A DNA stretch of 27,729 nt. Origin: Oceanospirillaceae bacterium UBA2001. GTDB taxonomy: Bacteria; Pseudomonadota; Gammaproteobacteria; Pseudomonadales; Balneatricaceae. The notes under the pieces are model-generated. The model searched no databases. It was not told where the DNA came from and worked only from the letters and a program-made list of their open reading frames with translations. Of this stretch, positions 1 through 10,063 are shown piece after piece. Made by a program: the position numbers and the translations under genes. The stretch lies in contig DDCR01000180.1 in assembly GCA_002335115.1 (NCBI GenBank), positions 6,879 through 34,607 of the forward strand. Reading direction: 5' to 3'. Within the stretch, counting starts at the first letter, position 1; the number at the start of each line of letters is the position of its first letter.

Positions 1-168
1 GATAGCCGTGATACAGCCACGGAAGAGCGCTTAGCAGGTCTAGATGATCCGTTCAGTGTATTCCGTTGTCATGGCATTATGAACTGTGTCACCGTGTGTC
101 CAAAAGGGTTAAACCCAACCAAGGCCATTGGACATATTCGGAATATGCTCATGACTAGAGCCACCTAA
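1..168 (+). CDS. sdhB: Succinate dehydrogenase iron-sulfur subunit, 3' end only
   Basis: The frame is open from the first base and encodes the last 55 residues of SdhB. SdhB carries electrons through its Fe-S clusters from the flavoprotein SdhA to the membrane anchor subunits of complex II. The visible segment has the family's C-terminal cysteine pattern, [18 protein letters not shown]. These three Cys correspond to ligands of the [3Fe-4S] cluster and the nearby [4Fe-4S] cluster. The tail [12 protein letters not shown] is also typical. The 5' part lies outside the window. It is followed by sucA on the same strand after 156 bp, the usual sdh-suc order in gammaproteobacteria. Confidence 0.95.
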   Translation, partial: DSRDTATEERLAGLDDPFSVFRCHGIMNCVTVCPKGLNPTKAIGHIRNMLMTRAT

Positions 169-244
169 ACATAACTACGAATAAACGCAGTGCGCTTATA
201 ATGTGCTCTGGGCGTTATTTGTTTGTTATAGTTTAGTATTGAGA

Positions 245-300
245 CTTAACCATGTGCCGCATTAAAGGTTATAATTGCGATGTTTGGTTAAGGTTTAACC
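245..300 (+). promoter_or_regulatory. Putative sucA promoter with repeated TTAACC/GGTTAA motifs
   Basis: A perfect TATAAT lies at 270-275. A -35-like TTAACC lies at 246-251 (4 of 6 consensus bases, 18-bp spacer). The -35-like element is part of an 8-bp inverted repeat: CTTAACCA at 245-252 and TGGTTAAG at 285-292. A further TTAACC lies at 295-300. The sdhB-sucA gap is therefore a plausible site for a suc-specific promoter and an operator. The regulator cannot be named from sequence. A second TATAAT at 197-202 has no convincing -35. Confidence 0.4.
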
Positions 301-324
301 ACAATCAAAAATTGGTGGTACTGA

Positions 325-3162
325 ATGCAAGATAGCGTGATGGAGCAACAGAGGCGGGAGTCTCATTTCTCTGGCGGCAACTTTGCGTACATTGAAGAAA
401 TGTACGAAACTTATTTACGTGATCCCAATGCTGTTCCTGAGCAGTGGCGGCAAGAATTCGATCAACTACCCCGGGTGCCAGACTCGATCAGTGGGGACGT
501 ACCTCATTCGATAGTAAAAGAGCACTTTGTTCTTTTAGGTAAAAACCAAAGTAAATCTCACCCTGTTCAAACGGCTAGCCTTAGCAGTGAGCATGAGCGC
601 AAACAGGTGAGGGTTGTAAGACTCATCAATGCATACCGCCTACATGGTCATCAAATTGCGAGCCTAGATCCCCTAGATCTTAAACCCAAAGAGATAGTTC
701 CCACCCTCGATTTACATTTTCACGAATTATCAGCAGCTGATTTAGACACAGTGTTCCAAGTTGGTGCATCCTACTTAGGCAAAGACGAAATGCCTTTGTC
801 AGACATTATTGAGGGACTTGAGCAAACTTACTGCTCAACCGTTGGCTGCGAATATAGCCATATTGTTAATACCGATGAAAAGCTGTGGATTCGCCAGCGA
901 GTAGAGTCAGTGCGCAGTCATCCGACCCATACGGCAGAAAAGCGCAAACACATATTTGAACGTTTGATTGCTGCAGAAGGCTTAGAAAAATACCTTGGTG
1001 CTCGTTTTTCTGGTGCTAAGCGCTTTGGTCTTGAAGGGGGTGAAAGCCTCGTCCCTATGTTAGATAATATTATTCAGCGCGCTGGCAGCAACAAAGTTAA
1101 AGAAATTGTTATTGGTATGGCTCACCGTGGCCGACTCAATGTATTAATCAATATCTTTGGTAAAAACCCAGTCGACTTATTTGAAGAATTTGAAGGTAAG
1201 CGACCTTTGAATACCTCTGGTGATGTGAAGTACCATCAAGGCTTTTCGACTAATGTTAATACCCCCGGTGGCGAAGTTCACATGGCCTTAGCATTTAATC
1301 CATCACATCTCGAAATTGCTAATCCAGTTGTAGAGGGCTCTGTAAGAGCCCGCCAAGATCGCCGCAAAGATACACAAGGTGACTCGGTATTGCCCATTTG
1401 TTTGCATGGAGACGCCGCCTTTGCAGGCCAAGGTGTGGTCATGGAAACCTTACAAATGTCCCAAACTCGGGCCTTTAAAACTGGTGGAACGGTCCATATT
1501 GTCATCAATAATCAGGTTGGCTTTACGACCAGTAAAAAGGAAGACGCTCGCACTACGCCTTACTGTACAGACGTGGCTAAATTTATTGATGCGCCCATTT
1601 TCCATGTTAATGGAGATGACCCTGACGCGGTCGCCTTTGTGTCAGAACTAGCCCTAGATTATCGTAATGAGTTCAAACGAGACGTCGTCATTGACTTGGT
1701 GTGTTATCGCCGTCGTGGTCACAACGAAGCTGATGAACCGTCAGGCACACAGCCTTTGATGTATAACGCCATTAAAGCGAAAAAAACGGTAGCCACACTA
1801 TACGCAGAGCAGCTCGTTACGGAAGGTGTGATTTCAGCTGAAGATGTTGCAGCGTATCAAAATGAATACCGCAATGCGCTTGATAATGGCAAACATGTTG
1901 CCAAAGCATTGGTTTCAACGCCTGACTCAAGTTCGTTTGTGGATTGGAAACCATACCTTAACCATGAATGGACGGCGCTAGGAGATACACGGGTCTCTGC
2001 AGACTTGCTGAAAGATCTTGGTCAGCGCTTAGACCAAGTTCCACAAGGTTTTGTAGTACAGCGTCAGGTGAAAAAAATTCTTGATGACCGCTTAAAAATG
2101 GCTGCAGGCGCTGCAGAAATTAATTGGGGCTTTGCTGAAGTTATGGCCTATGCCTCATTGTTAGAGGAAGGGTATCCCATTCGCCTCACAGGGCAAGATG
2201 TGGGACGTGGCACTTTCTCCCATCGGCATGCTGTTTTGCATGATCAAAAAGGCAGCGGTGCTTATGTTCCTCTGCGGAATTTGTCAGATGAACAACCCGA
2301 TTTCACGATCTTTGATTCTCTATTATCAGAGGAGGCTGTATTGGCGTTTGAGTATGGCTATGCTTCAACGGCGCCAGAAGGCTTAGTCATATGGGAAGCG
2401 CAATTTGGTGACTTTGCTAACGGAGCCCAAGTGGTAATAGACCAATTCATTACCAGTGGTGAGCACAAGTGGGGTCGGATGTGTGGTTTAACGATGCTTC
2501 TTCCCCATGGGTACGAGGGTCAGGGCCCAGAGCATTCGTCTGCCCGATTAGAACGTTTTTTACAGTTATGTGCAGAACACAACATTCAAGTTTGTGTGCC
2601 TACAACGCCGGCTCAAATATTCCATTTGATTCGGAGGCAGGTAGTGCGTCCAATGCGTAAGCCTCTGGTCGTGATGTCGCCTAAGAGTTTATTGCGCCAT
2701 AAAATGGCTATTTCTAGTCTTGATGAGCTTGCTAATGGCGCGTTTCAGAATGTCATTGATGAGGTCGATGACCTTGATAAAAGTGCAGTTAAGCGGATCG
2801 TGTTAACCAGTGGCAAGGTCTACTATGATTTACTTGAACAACGTCGCTTAGGGCAATTAGACCATGTGGCTATTATTCGGATTGAGCAATTATACCCTTT
2901 CCCTGAACAGCACTTAGCGGATGTATTAGCCCAGTATCCAAATCTAGAACTCGTAGTGTGGTGTCAAGAAGAACCACAAAACCAAGGTGCTTGGTATTGT
3001 AGTCAGCATCACATGCGAAAAGTCATTCAGTTAGGTCGCACTGATTTAAATCTGATTGTTTCTTCACGTCCGGCCTCTGCAGCCCCAGCATGCGGTTATA
3101 TGTCAGTGCATTTAGAAGAGCAACAGCATTTAGTAGCCCAAGCTTTGGGATTAGAATCATGA
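325..3162 (+). CDS. sucA: 2-oxoglutarate dehydrogenase E1 component
   Basis: This is the thiamine-diphosphate-dependent E1 subunit (945 aa). It decarboxylates 2-oxoglutarate and succinylates the lipoyl arm of SucB in the TCA cycle. The N-terminal segment FAYIEEMYETYLRDP resembles the tail that binds the E2 core. MAHRGRLNVL (His267) and the diphosphate/metal motif GDAAFAGQG (from residue 362), followed by INNQVGFTTS, are classic for the family. The C-terminal transketolase-like region has GHGYEGQGPEHSS-type sequence and the SRPASAAPACGY end. Length matches the family (about 930-945 aa). The start ATG has GGTGG six bases upstream; a second ATG at 340 is less well placed. It heads the sucA-sucB-lpd-sucC-sucD run and may have its own promoter in the sdhB-sucA gap. 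Confidence 0.98.
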   Translation: MQDSVMEQQRRESHFSGGNFAYIEEMYETYLRDPNAVPEQWRQEFDQLPRVPDSISGDVPHSIVKEHFVLLGKNQSKSHPVQTASLSSEHERKQVRVVRLINAYRLHGHQIASLDPLDLKPKEIVPTLDLHFHELSAADLDTVFQVGASYLGKDEMPLSDIIEGLEQTYCSTVGCEYSHIVNTDEKLWIRQRVESVRSHPTHTAEKRKHIFERLIAAEGLEKYLGARFSGAKRFGLEGGESLVPMLDNIIQRAGSNKVKEIVIGMAHRGRLNVLINIFGKNPVDLFEEFEGKRPLNTSGDVKYHQGFSTNVNTPGGEVHMALAFNPSHLEIANPVVEGSVRARQDRRKDTQGDSVLPICLHGDAAFAGQGVVMETLQMSQTRAFKTGGTVHIVINNQVGFTTSKKEDARTTPYCTDVAKFIDAPIFHVNGDDPDAVAFVSELALDYRNEFKRDVVIDLVCYRRRGHNEADEPSGTQPLMYNAIKAKKTVATLYAEQLVTEGVISAEDVAAYQNEYRNALDNGKHVAKALVSTPDSSSFVDWKPYLNHEWTALGDTRVSADLLKDLGQRLDQVPQGFVVQRQVKKILDDRLKMAAGAAEINWGFAEVMAYASLLEEGYPIRLTGQDVGRGTFSHRHAVLHDQKGSGAYVPLRNLSDEQPDFTIFDSLLSEEAVLAFEYGYASTAPEGLVIWEAQFGDFANGAQVVIDQFITSGEHKWGRMCGLTMLLPHGYEGQGPEHSSARLERFLQLCAEHNIQVCVPTTPAQIFHLIRRQVVRPMRKPLVVMSPKSLLRHKMAISSLDELANGAFQNVIDEVDDLDKSAVKRIVLTSGKVYYDLLEQRRLGQLDHVAIIRIEQLYPFPEQHLADVLAQYPNLELVVWCQEEPQNQGAWYCSQHHMRKVIQLGRTDLNLIVSSRPASAAPACGYMSVHLEEQQHLVAQALGLES

Positions 3163-3164
3163 AC

Positions 3165-3183
3165 GGGTCTGTTGAGCAGACCC
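3165..3183 (+). other. Intergenic hairpin between sucA and sucB
   Basis: GGGTCTG (3165-3171), loop TTGAG and CAGACCC (3177-3183) form a perfect 7-bp stem. It starts two bases after the sucA stop and lies 29 bases before the sucB start. No T-run follows, so it is unlikely to be a strong intrinsic terminator. It could protect or define mRNA ends, or tune SucA:SucB stoichiometry (inference). Confidence 0.5.
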
Positions 3184-3212
3184 TAACCATTATTAAAGTG
3201 AAGAGATAAACC

Positions 3213-4442
3213 ATGTCTATTGAAATTAAAGCCCCATCTTTTCCTGAGTCTGTGGCAGACGGTACCATTGCCACTTGGCACAAACAGCCAGGAGAGGCAT
3301 GTAAGCGCGATGATTTAATCGTTGATATAGAAACAGATAAGGTCGTGATGGAAGTGGTTGCGCCTGCTGATGGAAGCCTGTCAGACATTACTGTAGCCGA
3401 GGGTGGCACAGTGATGAGTAATGAAATCATTGCTCACTTTACTGAGGGTGCGGTAGCCACGACTCAGGCAAATGAAGGGCAAAGTGCCGCCACTGCGACT
3501 GATCAGTCAGATTCGAGTGGCCCCGCTGTGCGTAAGTTACTGCACGAAAATAACCTGCACGCCACTCAGGTTACTGGCACGGGCAAAGGTGGTCGTTTAC
3601 TCAAAGAAGATGTCCTTAACTACTTGAAGCATCCGACCCCAGTGGCTGTGGTAACACCAGCAGCACCAGTCGCTATGGCTAAAGAAATGCCCAAAGAAAG
3701 TACAAACCAAATGGTGTCGCCTTCTTCTGGTCCCCAGCATCGTACGTCCCGTCGTGTGCCTATGACGCGTTTACGCGCCACCATTGCTAAACGCTTAGTG
3801 TCTGCACAAAATGAAGCCGCCATGCTAACCACGTATAACGAAGTGGATATGTCACCTATTATGGCATTGCGAAAACAATATAAGGCGCAGTTTGAAAAAG
3901 CTCACAACGGCACCCGATTAGGCTTTATGTCATTTTTTGTGAAGGCTGCAGCAGAAGCCTTGAAACGCTATCCAGCGGTGAATGCTTCCTTAGATGGCAA
4001 TGACATGGTCTATCACGCTTACCAAGATGTGAGTGTGGCCGTGTCCACTGATCGTGGTTTAGTGGTGCCAGTATTGCGTGATGTAGAAGCAATGACTTTG
4101 GCTGATATTGAGAAAGGTATTGTCGATTTAGCCAACCAAGCTAAATCAGGTAAGTTAACTTTGGAAGAAATGCAGGGCGGCACTTTTACCATTACTAATG
4201 GTGGTATTTTTGGTTCGTTGTTATCGACTCCAATTTTAAATGCCCCTCAAACTGCCATCTTGGGTATGCATAAAATTCAAGATCGTCCAGTGGCAGAAAA
4301 TGGTCAAGTGGTCATCCGACCAATGATGTATTTAGCTTTATCATACGACCATCGAATGATTGATGGTAAAGAAGCAGTTCAGTTCTTAGTTACCGTTAAG
4401 GAATTACTGCAAGACCCAGCGCGGATATTGCTTGAGATCTAA
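3213..4442 (+). CDS. sucB: Dihydrolipoyllysine succinyltransferase, E2 of 2-oxoglutarate dehydrogenase
   Basis: SucB (409 aa) forms the core of the 2-oxoglutarate dehydrogenase complex and passes the succinyl group from lipoate to CoA. Three domains are visible. A lipoyl domain (about 1-77) carries the target Lys43 in [12 protein letters not shown] peripheral subunit-binding domain (about 103-138) begins [13 protein letters not shown] and contains [13 protein letters not shown]. After a Pro/Ala-rich linker (about 140-178) comes the acyltransferase domain (about 180-409). This ends with [13 protein letters not shown], holding catalytic His380 and Asp384. There is one lipoyl domain, as in E. 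coli SucB and unlike AceF. A GAAGAG Shine-Dalgarno precedes the ATG by about 7 bases. It is co-directional with sucA and lpd. Confidence 0.98.
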   Translation: MSIEIKAPSFPESVADGTIATWHKQPGEACKRDDLIVDIETDKVVMEVVAPADGSLSDITVAEGGTVMSNEIIAHFTEGAVATTQANEGQSAATATDQSDSSGPAVRKLLHENNLHATQVTGTGKGGRLLKEDVLNYLKHPTPVAVVTPAAPVAMAKEMPKESTNQMVSPSSGPQHRTSRRVPMTRLRATIAKRLVSAQNEAAMLTTYNEVDMSPIMALRKQYKAQFEKAHNGTRLGFMSFFVKAAAEALKRYPAVNASLDGNDMVYHAYQDVSVAVSTDRGLVVPVLRDVEAMTLADIEKGIVDLANQAKSGKLTLEEMQGGTFTITNGGIFGSLLSTPILNAPQTAILGMHKIQDRPVAENGQVVIRPMMYLALSYDHRMIDGKEAVQFLVTVKELLQDPARILLEI

Positions 4443-4496
4443 GCCCGTGTGTTTATTTAAGTCCATGTTGTGATCCAGCTTGGGCACGAAATCTGA

Positions 4497-5948
<1,452 letters not shown>

Positions 5949-5989
5949 GTATTCAGGTTAATTTTAAATTTAAGTCAACAGGCATCACA

Positions 5990-7159
5990 ATGAATCTTCA
6001 TGAATATCAAGGCAAACAACTGTTTGCCCAATACGGTTTGCCCGTCTCTACTGGCATTGCCGTAGATACGGCAGCGGAAGCTATGGCGGCATTGGATCAA
6101 ATTCCAGGGGATCGTTGGGTAATTAAGGCTCAAGTTCACGCAGGCGGTCGCGGTAAGGCAGGCGGTGTGCAATTGATTTCTTCTAAGCAAGAAGCTGCTG
6201 ATTTTGCCAATAAGTGGTTAGGCCAACGCATGGTAACCTATCAGACGGATGCGGATGGTCAGCCTGTTTCGAAGGTTTATGTTGAACCCTGTACCGATAT
6301 TGCCCAAGAGCTTTACTTGGGTGCTGTGGTGGATCGAAGTTCTCAGCGCATTGTGTTTATGGCATCTACCGAGGGTGGGGTAGAAATTGAACAAGTAGCC
6401 GAAGAAACGCCAGAGAAAATCTTAAAGGCAGAGATTAACCCCTTAACTGGAGCTCAGCCATACCAAGGACGTGAGTTGGCATTTAAGTTGGGTCTTAAGG
6501 GCAAGCAGGTCAGTCAGTTTACTAAGATTTTTATTGGTTTGGCTCAATTGTTCCAAGACAAAGACTTAGCGTTGTTGGAAATTAACCCTCTAGTAGTGAC
6601 TGAGCAAGGTGATTTACATTGCCTAGATGCCAAGGTTGTTATAGATAGTAATGCGGTTTATCGCCATAAAGATATCCAAGCCATGCACGACCCAAGTCAA
6701 GATGATGAACGTGAAGCCCATGCCGCTTCGTGGGATTTAAACTATGTGGCCTTAGATGGCACCATTGGTTGTTTGGTTAATGGTGCTGGTTTAGCGATGG
6801 GCACCATGGATATTGTGGCCTTGCATGGCGGTTTCCCCGCTAACTTCCTTGATGTTGGGGGCGGTGCAACCAAAGAACGTGTCACCGAAGCCTTTAAAAT
6901 TATTTTGTCTGATGACAGTGTCAAGGCTGTGTTAGTCAATATCTTTGGCGGTATTGTGCGTTGTGACTTGATTGCAGAAGGCATTATTGGCGCCGTTAAA
7001 GAGGTCGGCGTAAGTGTGCCAGTAGTCGTGCGTTTGGAAGGTAATAATGCTGAATTAGGTAGTCAAAAGTTGGCTGAAAGTGGCCTTGATATTATAGCTG
7101 CTACCAGCTTGAGCGGTGCAGCTCAACAAGTGGTTGCTGCAGCTGGAGGTCAAGCATGA
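5990..7159 (+). CDS. sucC: Succinyl-CoA synthetase beta subunit (ADP-forming type)
   Basis: SucC (389 aa) pairs with SucD to convert succinyl-CoA, ADP/GDP and phosphate to succinate, CoA and NTP, the substrate-level phosphorylation step of the TCA cycle. The ATP-grasp fold is recognisable from [18 protein letters not shown] at the N-terminus, Lys46 in [11 protein letters not shown], and the nucleotide loop GGRGKAGGV (52-60). Further conserved blocks are [22 protein letters not shown] and [16 protein letters not shown]. Length fits the family (about 388 aa). Nucleotide specificity is assumed from family naming. The stop overlaps the sucD start (ATGA), implying translational coupling and equal synthesis. 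The Shine-Dalgarno is weak (AGG). Confidence 0.98.
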   Translation: MNLHEYQGKQLFAQYGLPVSTGIAVDTAAEAMAALDQIPGDRWVIKAQVHAGGRGKAGGVQLISSKQEAADFANKWLGQRMVTYQTDADGQPVSKVYVEPCTDIAQELYLGAVVDRSSQRIVFMASTEGGVEIEQVAEETPEKILKAEINPLTGAQPYQGRELAFKLGLKGKQVSQFTKIFIGLAQLFQDKDLALLEINPLVVTEQGDLHCLDAKVVIDSNAVYRHKDIQAMHDPSQDDEREAHAASWDLNYVALDGTIGCLVNGAGLAMGTMDIVALHGGFPANFLDVGGGATKERVTEAFKIILSDDSVKAVLVNIFGGIVRCDLIAEGIIGAVKEVGVSVPVVVRLEGNNAELGSQKLAESGLDIIAATSLSGAAQQVVAAAGGQA

Positions 7160-8031
7160 GTATTTTAATTGACAAGCACACTAAGGTAATTTGCCAAGGT
7201 TTTACGGGTAGTCAAGGTACCTTTCATTCTGAACAAGCCATTGAATACGGTACAAAAATGGTGGGCGGTGTGACACCAGGCAAAGGTGGTACTGCGCACT
7301 TGGGTCTGCCTGTTTTTAATACGGTGAGTGAAGCCATTGCCGCCACTGGTGCTGAGGCTTCTGTTATTTACGTGCCAGCAGCTTTTTGTAAGGATTCGAT
7401 CCTTGAAGCTGCAAACGCAGGCATTAAGTTTATTGTAGCCATTACTGAAGGCATTCCAACTCTAGATATGTTGGAGTGCAAGGTCGTTTGTGATCAATTA
7501 GGTGTTCGTTTAGTAGGCCCTAACTGTCCTGGAGTTATTACCCCGGGCGAATGTAAAATCGGCATTATGCCGGGCCATATCCATTTGCCAGGTAAGGTAG
7601 GCATTGTGTCTCGTTCTGGCACTTTAACCTACGAAGCCGTTAAACAAACGACAGATGCGGGTTATGGCCAGTCTACCTGCGTCGGCATAGGTGGAGATCC
7701 TATCCCAGGCACTAACTTCATTGATGTATTGGCATTGTTTGAAAAAGATCCCGCTACAGAAGCGATTGTGATGATCGGTGAAATTGGTGGTACTGCAGAA
7801 GAAGAGGCGGCCGCTTATATTAAAGCTAACGTCACTAAACCTGTGGTCTCATACATTGCTGGCGTCACTGCTCCAGCCGGTAAACGGATGGGCCATGCTG
7901 GTGCCATTATTTCTGGCGGTAAAGGCACCGCTGATGAAAAGTTTGCGGCCCTCAATGATGCGGGTGTTAAAACTGTGCGCTCTCTCGCTGAAATTGGCAA
8001 GGCGTTAAAAGAAGTGACCGGTTGGTCTTAA
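7156..8031 (+). CDS. sucD: Succinyl-CoA synthetase alpha subunit
   Basis: SucD (291 aa) binds CoA and carries the phosphohistidine of the SucCD enzyme. The N-terminal CoA-binding Rossmann region has [39 protein letters not shown] follows, then [14 protein letters not shown]. The active-site His247 lies in [17 protein letters not shown], and the adjoining power-helix segment is [15 protein letters not shown]. Length matches the family (about 289-291 aa). Its ATG overlaps the sucC TGA by four bases. It is the last gene of the suc run; the symmetric terminator at 8054-8081 follows within 25 bp of the stop. Confidence 0.98.
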   Translation: MSILIDKHTKVICQGFTGSQGTFHSEQAIEYGTKMVGGVTPGKGGTAHLGLPVFNTVSEAIAATGAEASVIYVPAAFCKDSILEAANAGIKFIVAITEGIPTLDMLECKVVCDQLGVRLVGPNCPGVITPGECKIGIMPGHIHLPGKVGIVSRSGTLTYEAVKQTTDAGYGQSTCVGIGGDPIPGTNFIDVLALFEKDPATEAIVMIGEIGGTAEEEAAAYIKANVTKPVVSYIAGVTAPAGKRMGHAGAIISGGKGTADEKFAALNDAGVKTVRSLAEIGKALKEVTGWS

Positions 8032-8053
8032 TTGCGACTGGCTGATAGTCATT

Positions 8054-8081
8054 AAAAAGGCCACCCAAGGGTGGCCTTTTT
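8054..8081. terminator. Bidirectional intrinsic terminator between sucD and metG
   Basis: AAAAA, then GGCCACCC (8059-8066), a two-base AA junction, GGGTGGCC (8069-8076) and TTTTT. The stem is perfect, and the flanking A- and T-runs make it work as an intrinsic terminator read from either strand. It ends the suc transcript on + and the metG transcript on -, about 107 bp beyond the metG stop. Confidence 0.9.
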
Positions 8082-8187
8082 GTTGGTCTGCATTAAATGC
8101 ATTTAAAAAGATCAGTTTTTTAACATGGCTGGCGTCTCTTTTTTCACTTTAATTGCTACCCTTGCCTCGTCTATTCGTTTGGTTGCC

Positions 8188-9870
8188 TTATTTTGCCTTG
8201 AGGGCAAGTTCTTTTGCCAATTCAACCTTAGAGTCCTCAAGCATAGCTTCGATTTGACTGGCATCAATGCGAGTCATTAAAGGCTTGAATTTTTCAATAC
8301 TATGGTTAATGAGGGGCGTATCTAGGCTAGCCCAAGCGAGGTCATCATTGAGAAATTTGGCCACATCAGCGGACATTATGGGTAACACAGGTGTTAAATA
8401 AATCATTAACGTGCGGAACATGTTTAAGCCTGTTGAGCAAATGTCTTGTACTTGTTGTTCCATGCCTTCTTGCTTAGCCAAAACCCACGGTTCTTTATCT
8501 GCGATGTATTGATTAGCTTGATCAGCCAAGGCCATAATGGCTTTTATGGCTTTACCAAACTCACGTTTTTCATAATATTCGGCAATGGCATGCTGCTCAT
8601 TAGCAAAGGCTTTGAGTAATTCAGGTTCACTCACTAAAGGACTAAGCTGACCATTAAATTTCTTACTAATAAAGCCCGCACTGCGACTGGCAATATTGAC
8701 TACTTTGCCCACTAAATCAGAGTTTACGCGCTGCACAAAATCGTCTAAGTTTAAGTCTAAGTCATCTACTTTGCTATTCAATTTAGCTGCAAAATAATAA
8801 CGCAAGTATTCAGGTTGAAGATGGCGAAGATAGGTGCCTGCTTTGATAAAGGTACCCCGTGATTTAGACATCTTCTGCCCATTCACCGTTAAAAAGCCAT
8901 GGGCATAGACAGCTGTTGGGGTACGGAATTCAGCCGCATACAGCATGGCAGGCCAAAATAAACCATGGAAGTTTATGATGTCTTTACCAATAAAGTGATA
9001 AAGCTCTGTGGTCGAGTCCTTATTCCAATAGTGGTCAAAGTCAAGGTCTGCACTGCGATCACATAAATTTTTAAAACTCGCCATATAACCAATTGGAGCA
9101 TCCAACCAGACATAAAAAAACTTATCTTTTTGACCTGGAATTTCAAACCCAAAGTAGGGTGCGTCACGGCTAATATCCCACTCTTGCAGGCCAGAATCTA
9201 ACCACTCTGCAAGCTTGTTAGCAATTTCACTTTGTAAGCTGCCACTGCGAGTCCAGTCTTTTAATAAGTTTTCAAAGTCAGGTAGCTTAAAAAATAGGTG
9301 AGTGGATTCTTTTTGAACTGGCGTAGCTCCAGAAATAGCCGATTTAGGTTCAATTAACTCAGCTGGCGCGTAGGTGGCGCCACAAGCTTCACAATTATCA
9401 CCATATTGATCTGGGGTTTTGCACTTAGGGCAGGTTCCTTTAATGAATCGATCTGCTAAAAACAGTTGTTTTTCTGGGTCAAAAGCTTGGGTAATCGTGC
9501 GCGAGGCAATGTGGCCTTTGGCTTCACAGGCTTTATAAATGTACTCTGAGAAGTCTTTATTTTCAGGTGAATGAGTGGAGTAAAAGTTATCAAAAGACAC
9601 CTGAAAATCTTTGAAATCTTGCTCATGTTCGGCCTGCACATTAGCGATTAACTGCTCGGGGGTAATGCCTTCTTGTTCTGCACGCAACATAATGGCAGTA
9701 CCATGGGCGTCATCAGCACAGACATAATGGCAGGTGTTGCCACTATGGCGCTGAAATCTAACCCATATATCTGTTTGCACATACTCCAGCATGTGACCAA
9801 TATGAATGGAACCGTTGGCATAGGGTAAGGCGCTGGTAACAAGTATTTCGCGATCAGTTGTCTTGGTCAT
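8188..9870 (-). CDS. metG: Methionyl-tRNA synthetase, core-only form
   Basis: MetRS (560 aa) charges initiator and elongator tRNA-Met with methionine. Class I signatures are HIGH at residues 23-26 ([10 protein letters not shown]) and KMSKS at 333-337 ([10 protein letters not shown]). The zinc knuckle has Cys147, Cys150, Cys160 and Cys163, followed by [13 protein letters not shown]. The helical anticodon-binding domain follows and the protein stops at [11 protein letters not shown]. coli and Pseudomonas MetG are about 677 aa and carry an additional C-terminal OB-fold (Trbp111-like) dimerisation/tRNA-binding domain. That domain is absent here, and only about 107 bp separate the stop from the terminator. 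Core-only MetRS is known to be active in other bacteria. It is divergent from trmA, and apbC/mrp lies nearby as in E. coli. Confidence 0.96.
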   Translation of the reverse strand: MTKTTDREILVTSALPYANGSIHIGHMLEYVQTDIWVRFQRHSGNTCHYVCADDAHGTAIMLRAEQEGITPEQLIANVQAEHEQDFKDFQVSFDNFYSTHSPENKDFSEYIYKACEAKGHIASRTITQAFDPEKQLFLADRFIKGTCPKCKTPDQYGDNCEACGATYAPAELIEPKSAISGATPVQKESTHLFFKLPDFENLLKDWTRSGSLQSEIANKLAEWLDSGLQEWDISRDAPYFGFEIPGQKDKFFYVWLDAPIGYMASFKNLCDRSADLDFDHYWNKDSTTELYHFIGKDIINFHGLFWPAMLYAAEFRTPTAVYAHGFLTVNGQKMSKSRGTFIKAGTYLRHLQPEYLRYYFAAKLNSKVDDLDLNLDDFVQRVNSDLVGKVVNIASRSAGFISKKFNGQLSPLVSEPELLKAFANEQHAIAEYYEKREFGKAIKAIMALADQANQYIADKEPWVLAKQEGMEQQVQDICSTGLNMFRTLMIYLTPVLPIMSADVAKFLNDDLAWASLDTPLINHSIEKFKPLMTRIDASQIEAMLEDSKVELAKELALKAK

Positions 9871-9892
9871 GGGTTAATTCGAGTTTCTTAAG

Positions 9893-9991
9893 GCGCTAAA
9901 TGAAGCGCATAATAATGGATTTGATGTTTCAGCCTCCATTGTACAAAACATTGGCGGTAACGCCTATAGTTTCTCCTCTTAGAAGCATAGG
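9893..9991 (-). other. Small hairpins in the metG-trmA divergent gap
   Basis: The 193-bp gap holds several short dyads. GCGCT (9893-9897) pairs with AGCGC (9904-9908). GGCG (9953-9956) pairs with CGCC (9961-9964) around GTAA. CCTAT (9963-9967) pairs with ATAGG (9987-9991) and encloses TTCT/AGAA. The last two share bases 9963-9964, so they would compete. They would fall in a metG leader if transcription starts far upstream. No known leader family is recognised. Confidence 0.25.
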
Positions 9992-10019
9992 ATTATGTAT
10001 TTATGCCCAATTGGCCTGT

Positions 10020-10056
10020 TATAATTCAGCCTGATTTCAGTACCGCGTTCAAGGAG
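10020..10056 (+). promoter_or_regulatory. Putative trmA -10 box and strong Shine-Dalgarno
   Basis: A perfect TATAAT lies at 10020-10025; no good -35 is seen 16-18 bp upstream. AAGGAG at 10051-10056 is seven bases from the TTG at 10064 and decides the trmA start, since no nearby in-frame ATG exists. Confidence 0.4.
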
Positions 10057-10063
10057 TAGGTCT

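Noticed and set aside
3023..3430. A 135-codon minus-strand open frame across the sucA-sucB junction
   Set aside because: It is antisense to two strongly conserved genes, and its sequence is low-complexity Ser/Thr/Leu typical of a reverse-frame shadow.
9871..10063. A known riboswitch or T-box leader for metG
   Set aside because: Only short stems are visible and no conserved leader sequence was recognised; T-boxes are not expected in gammaproteobacteria.
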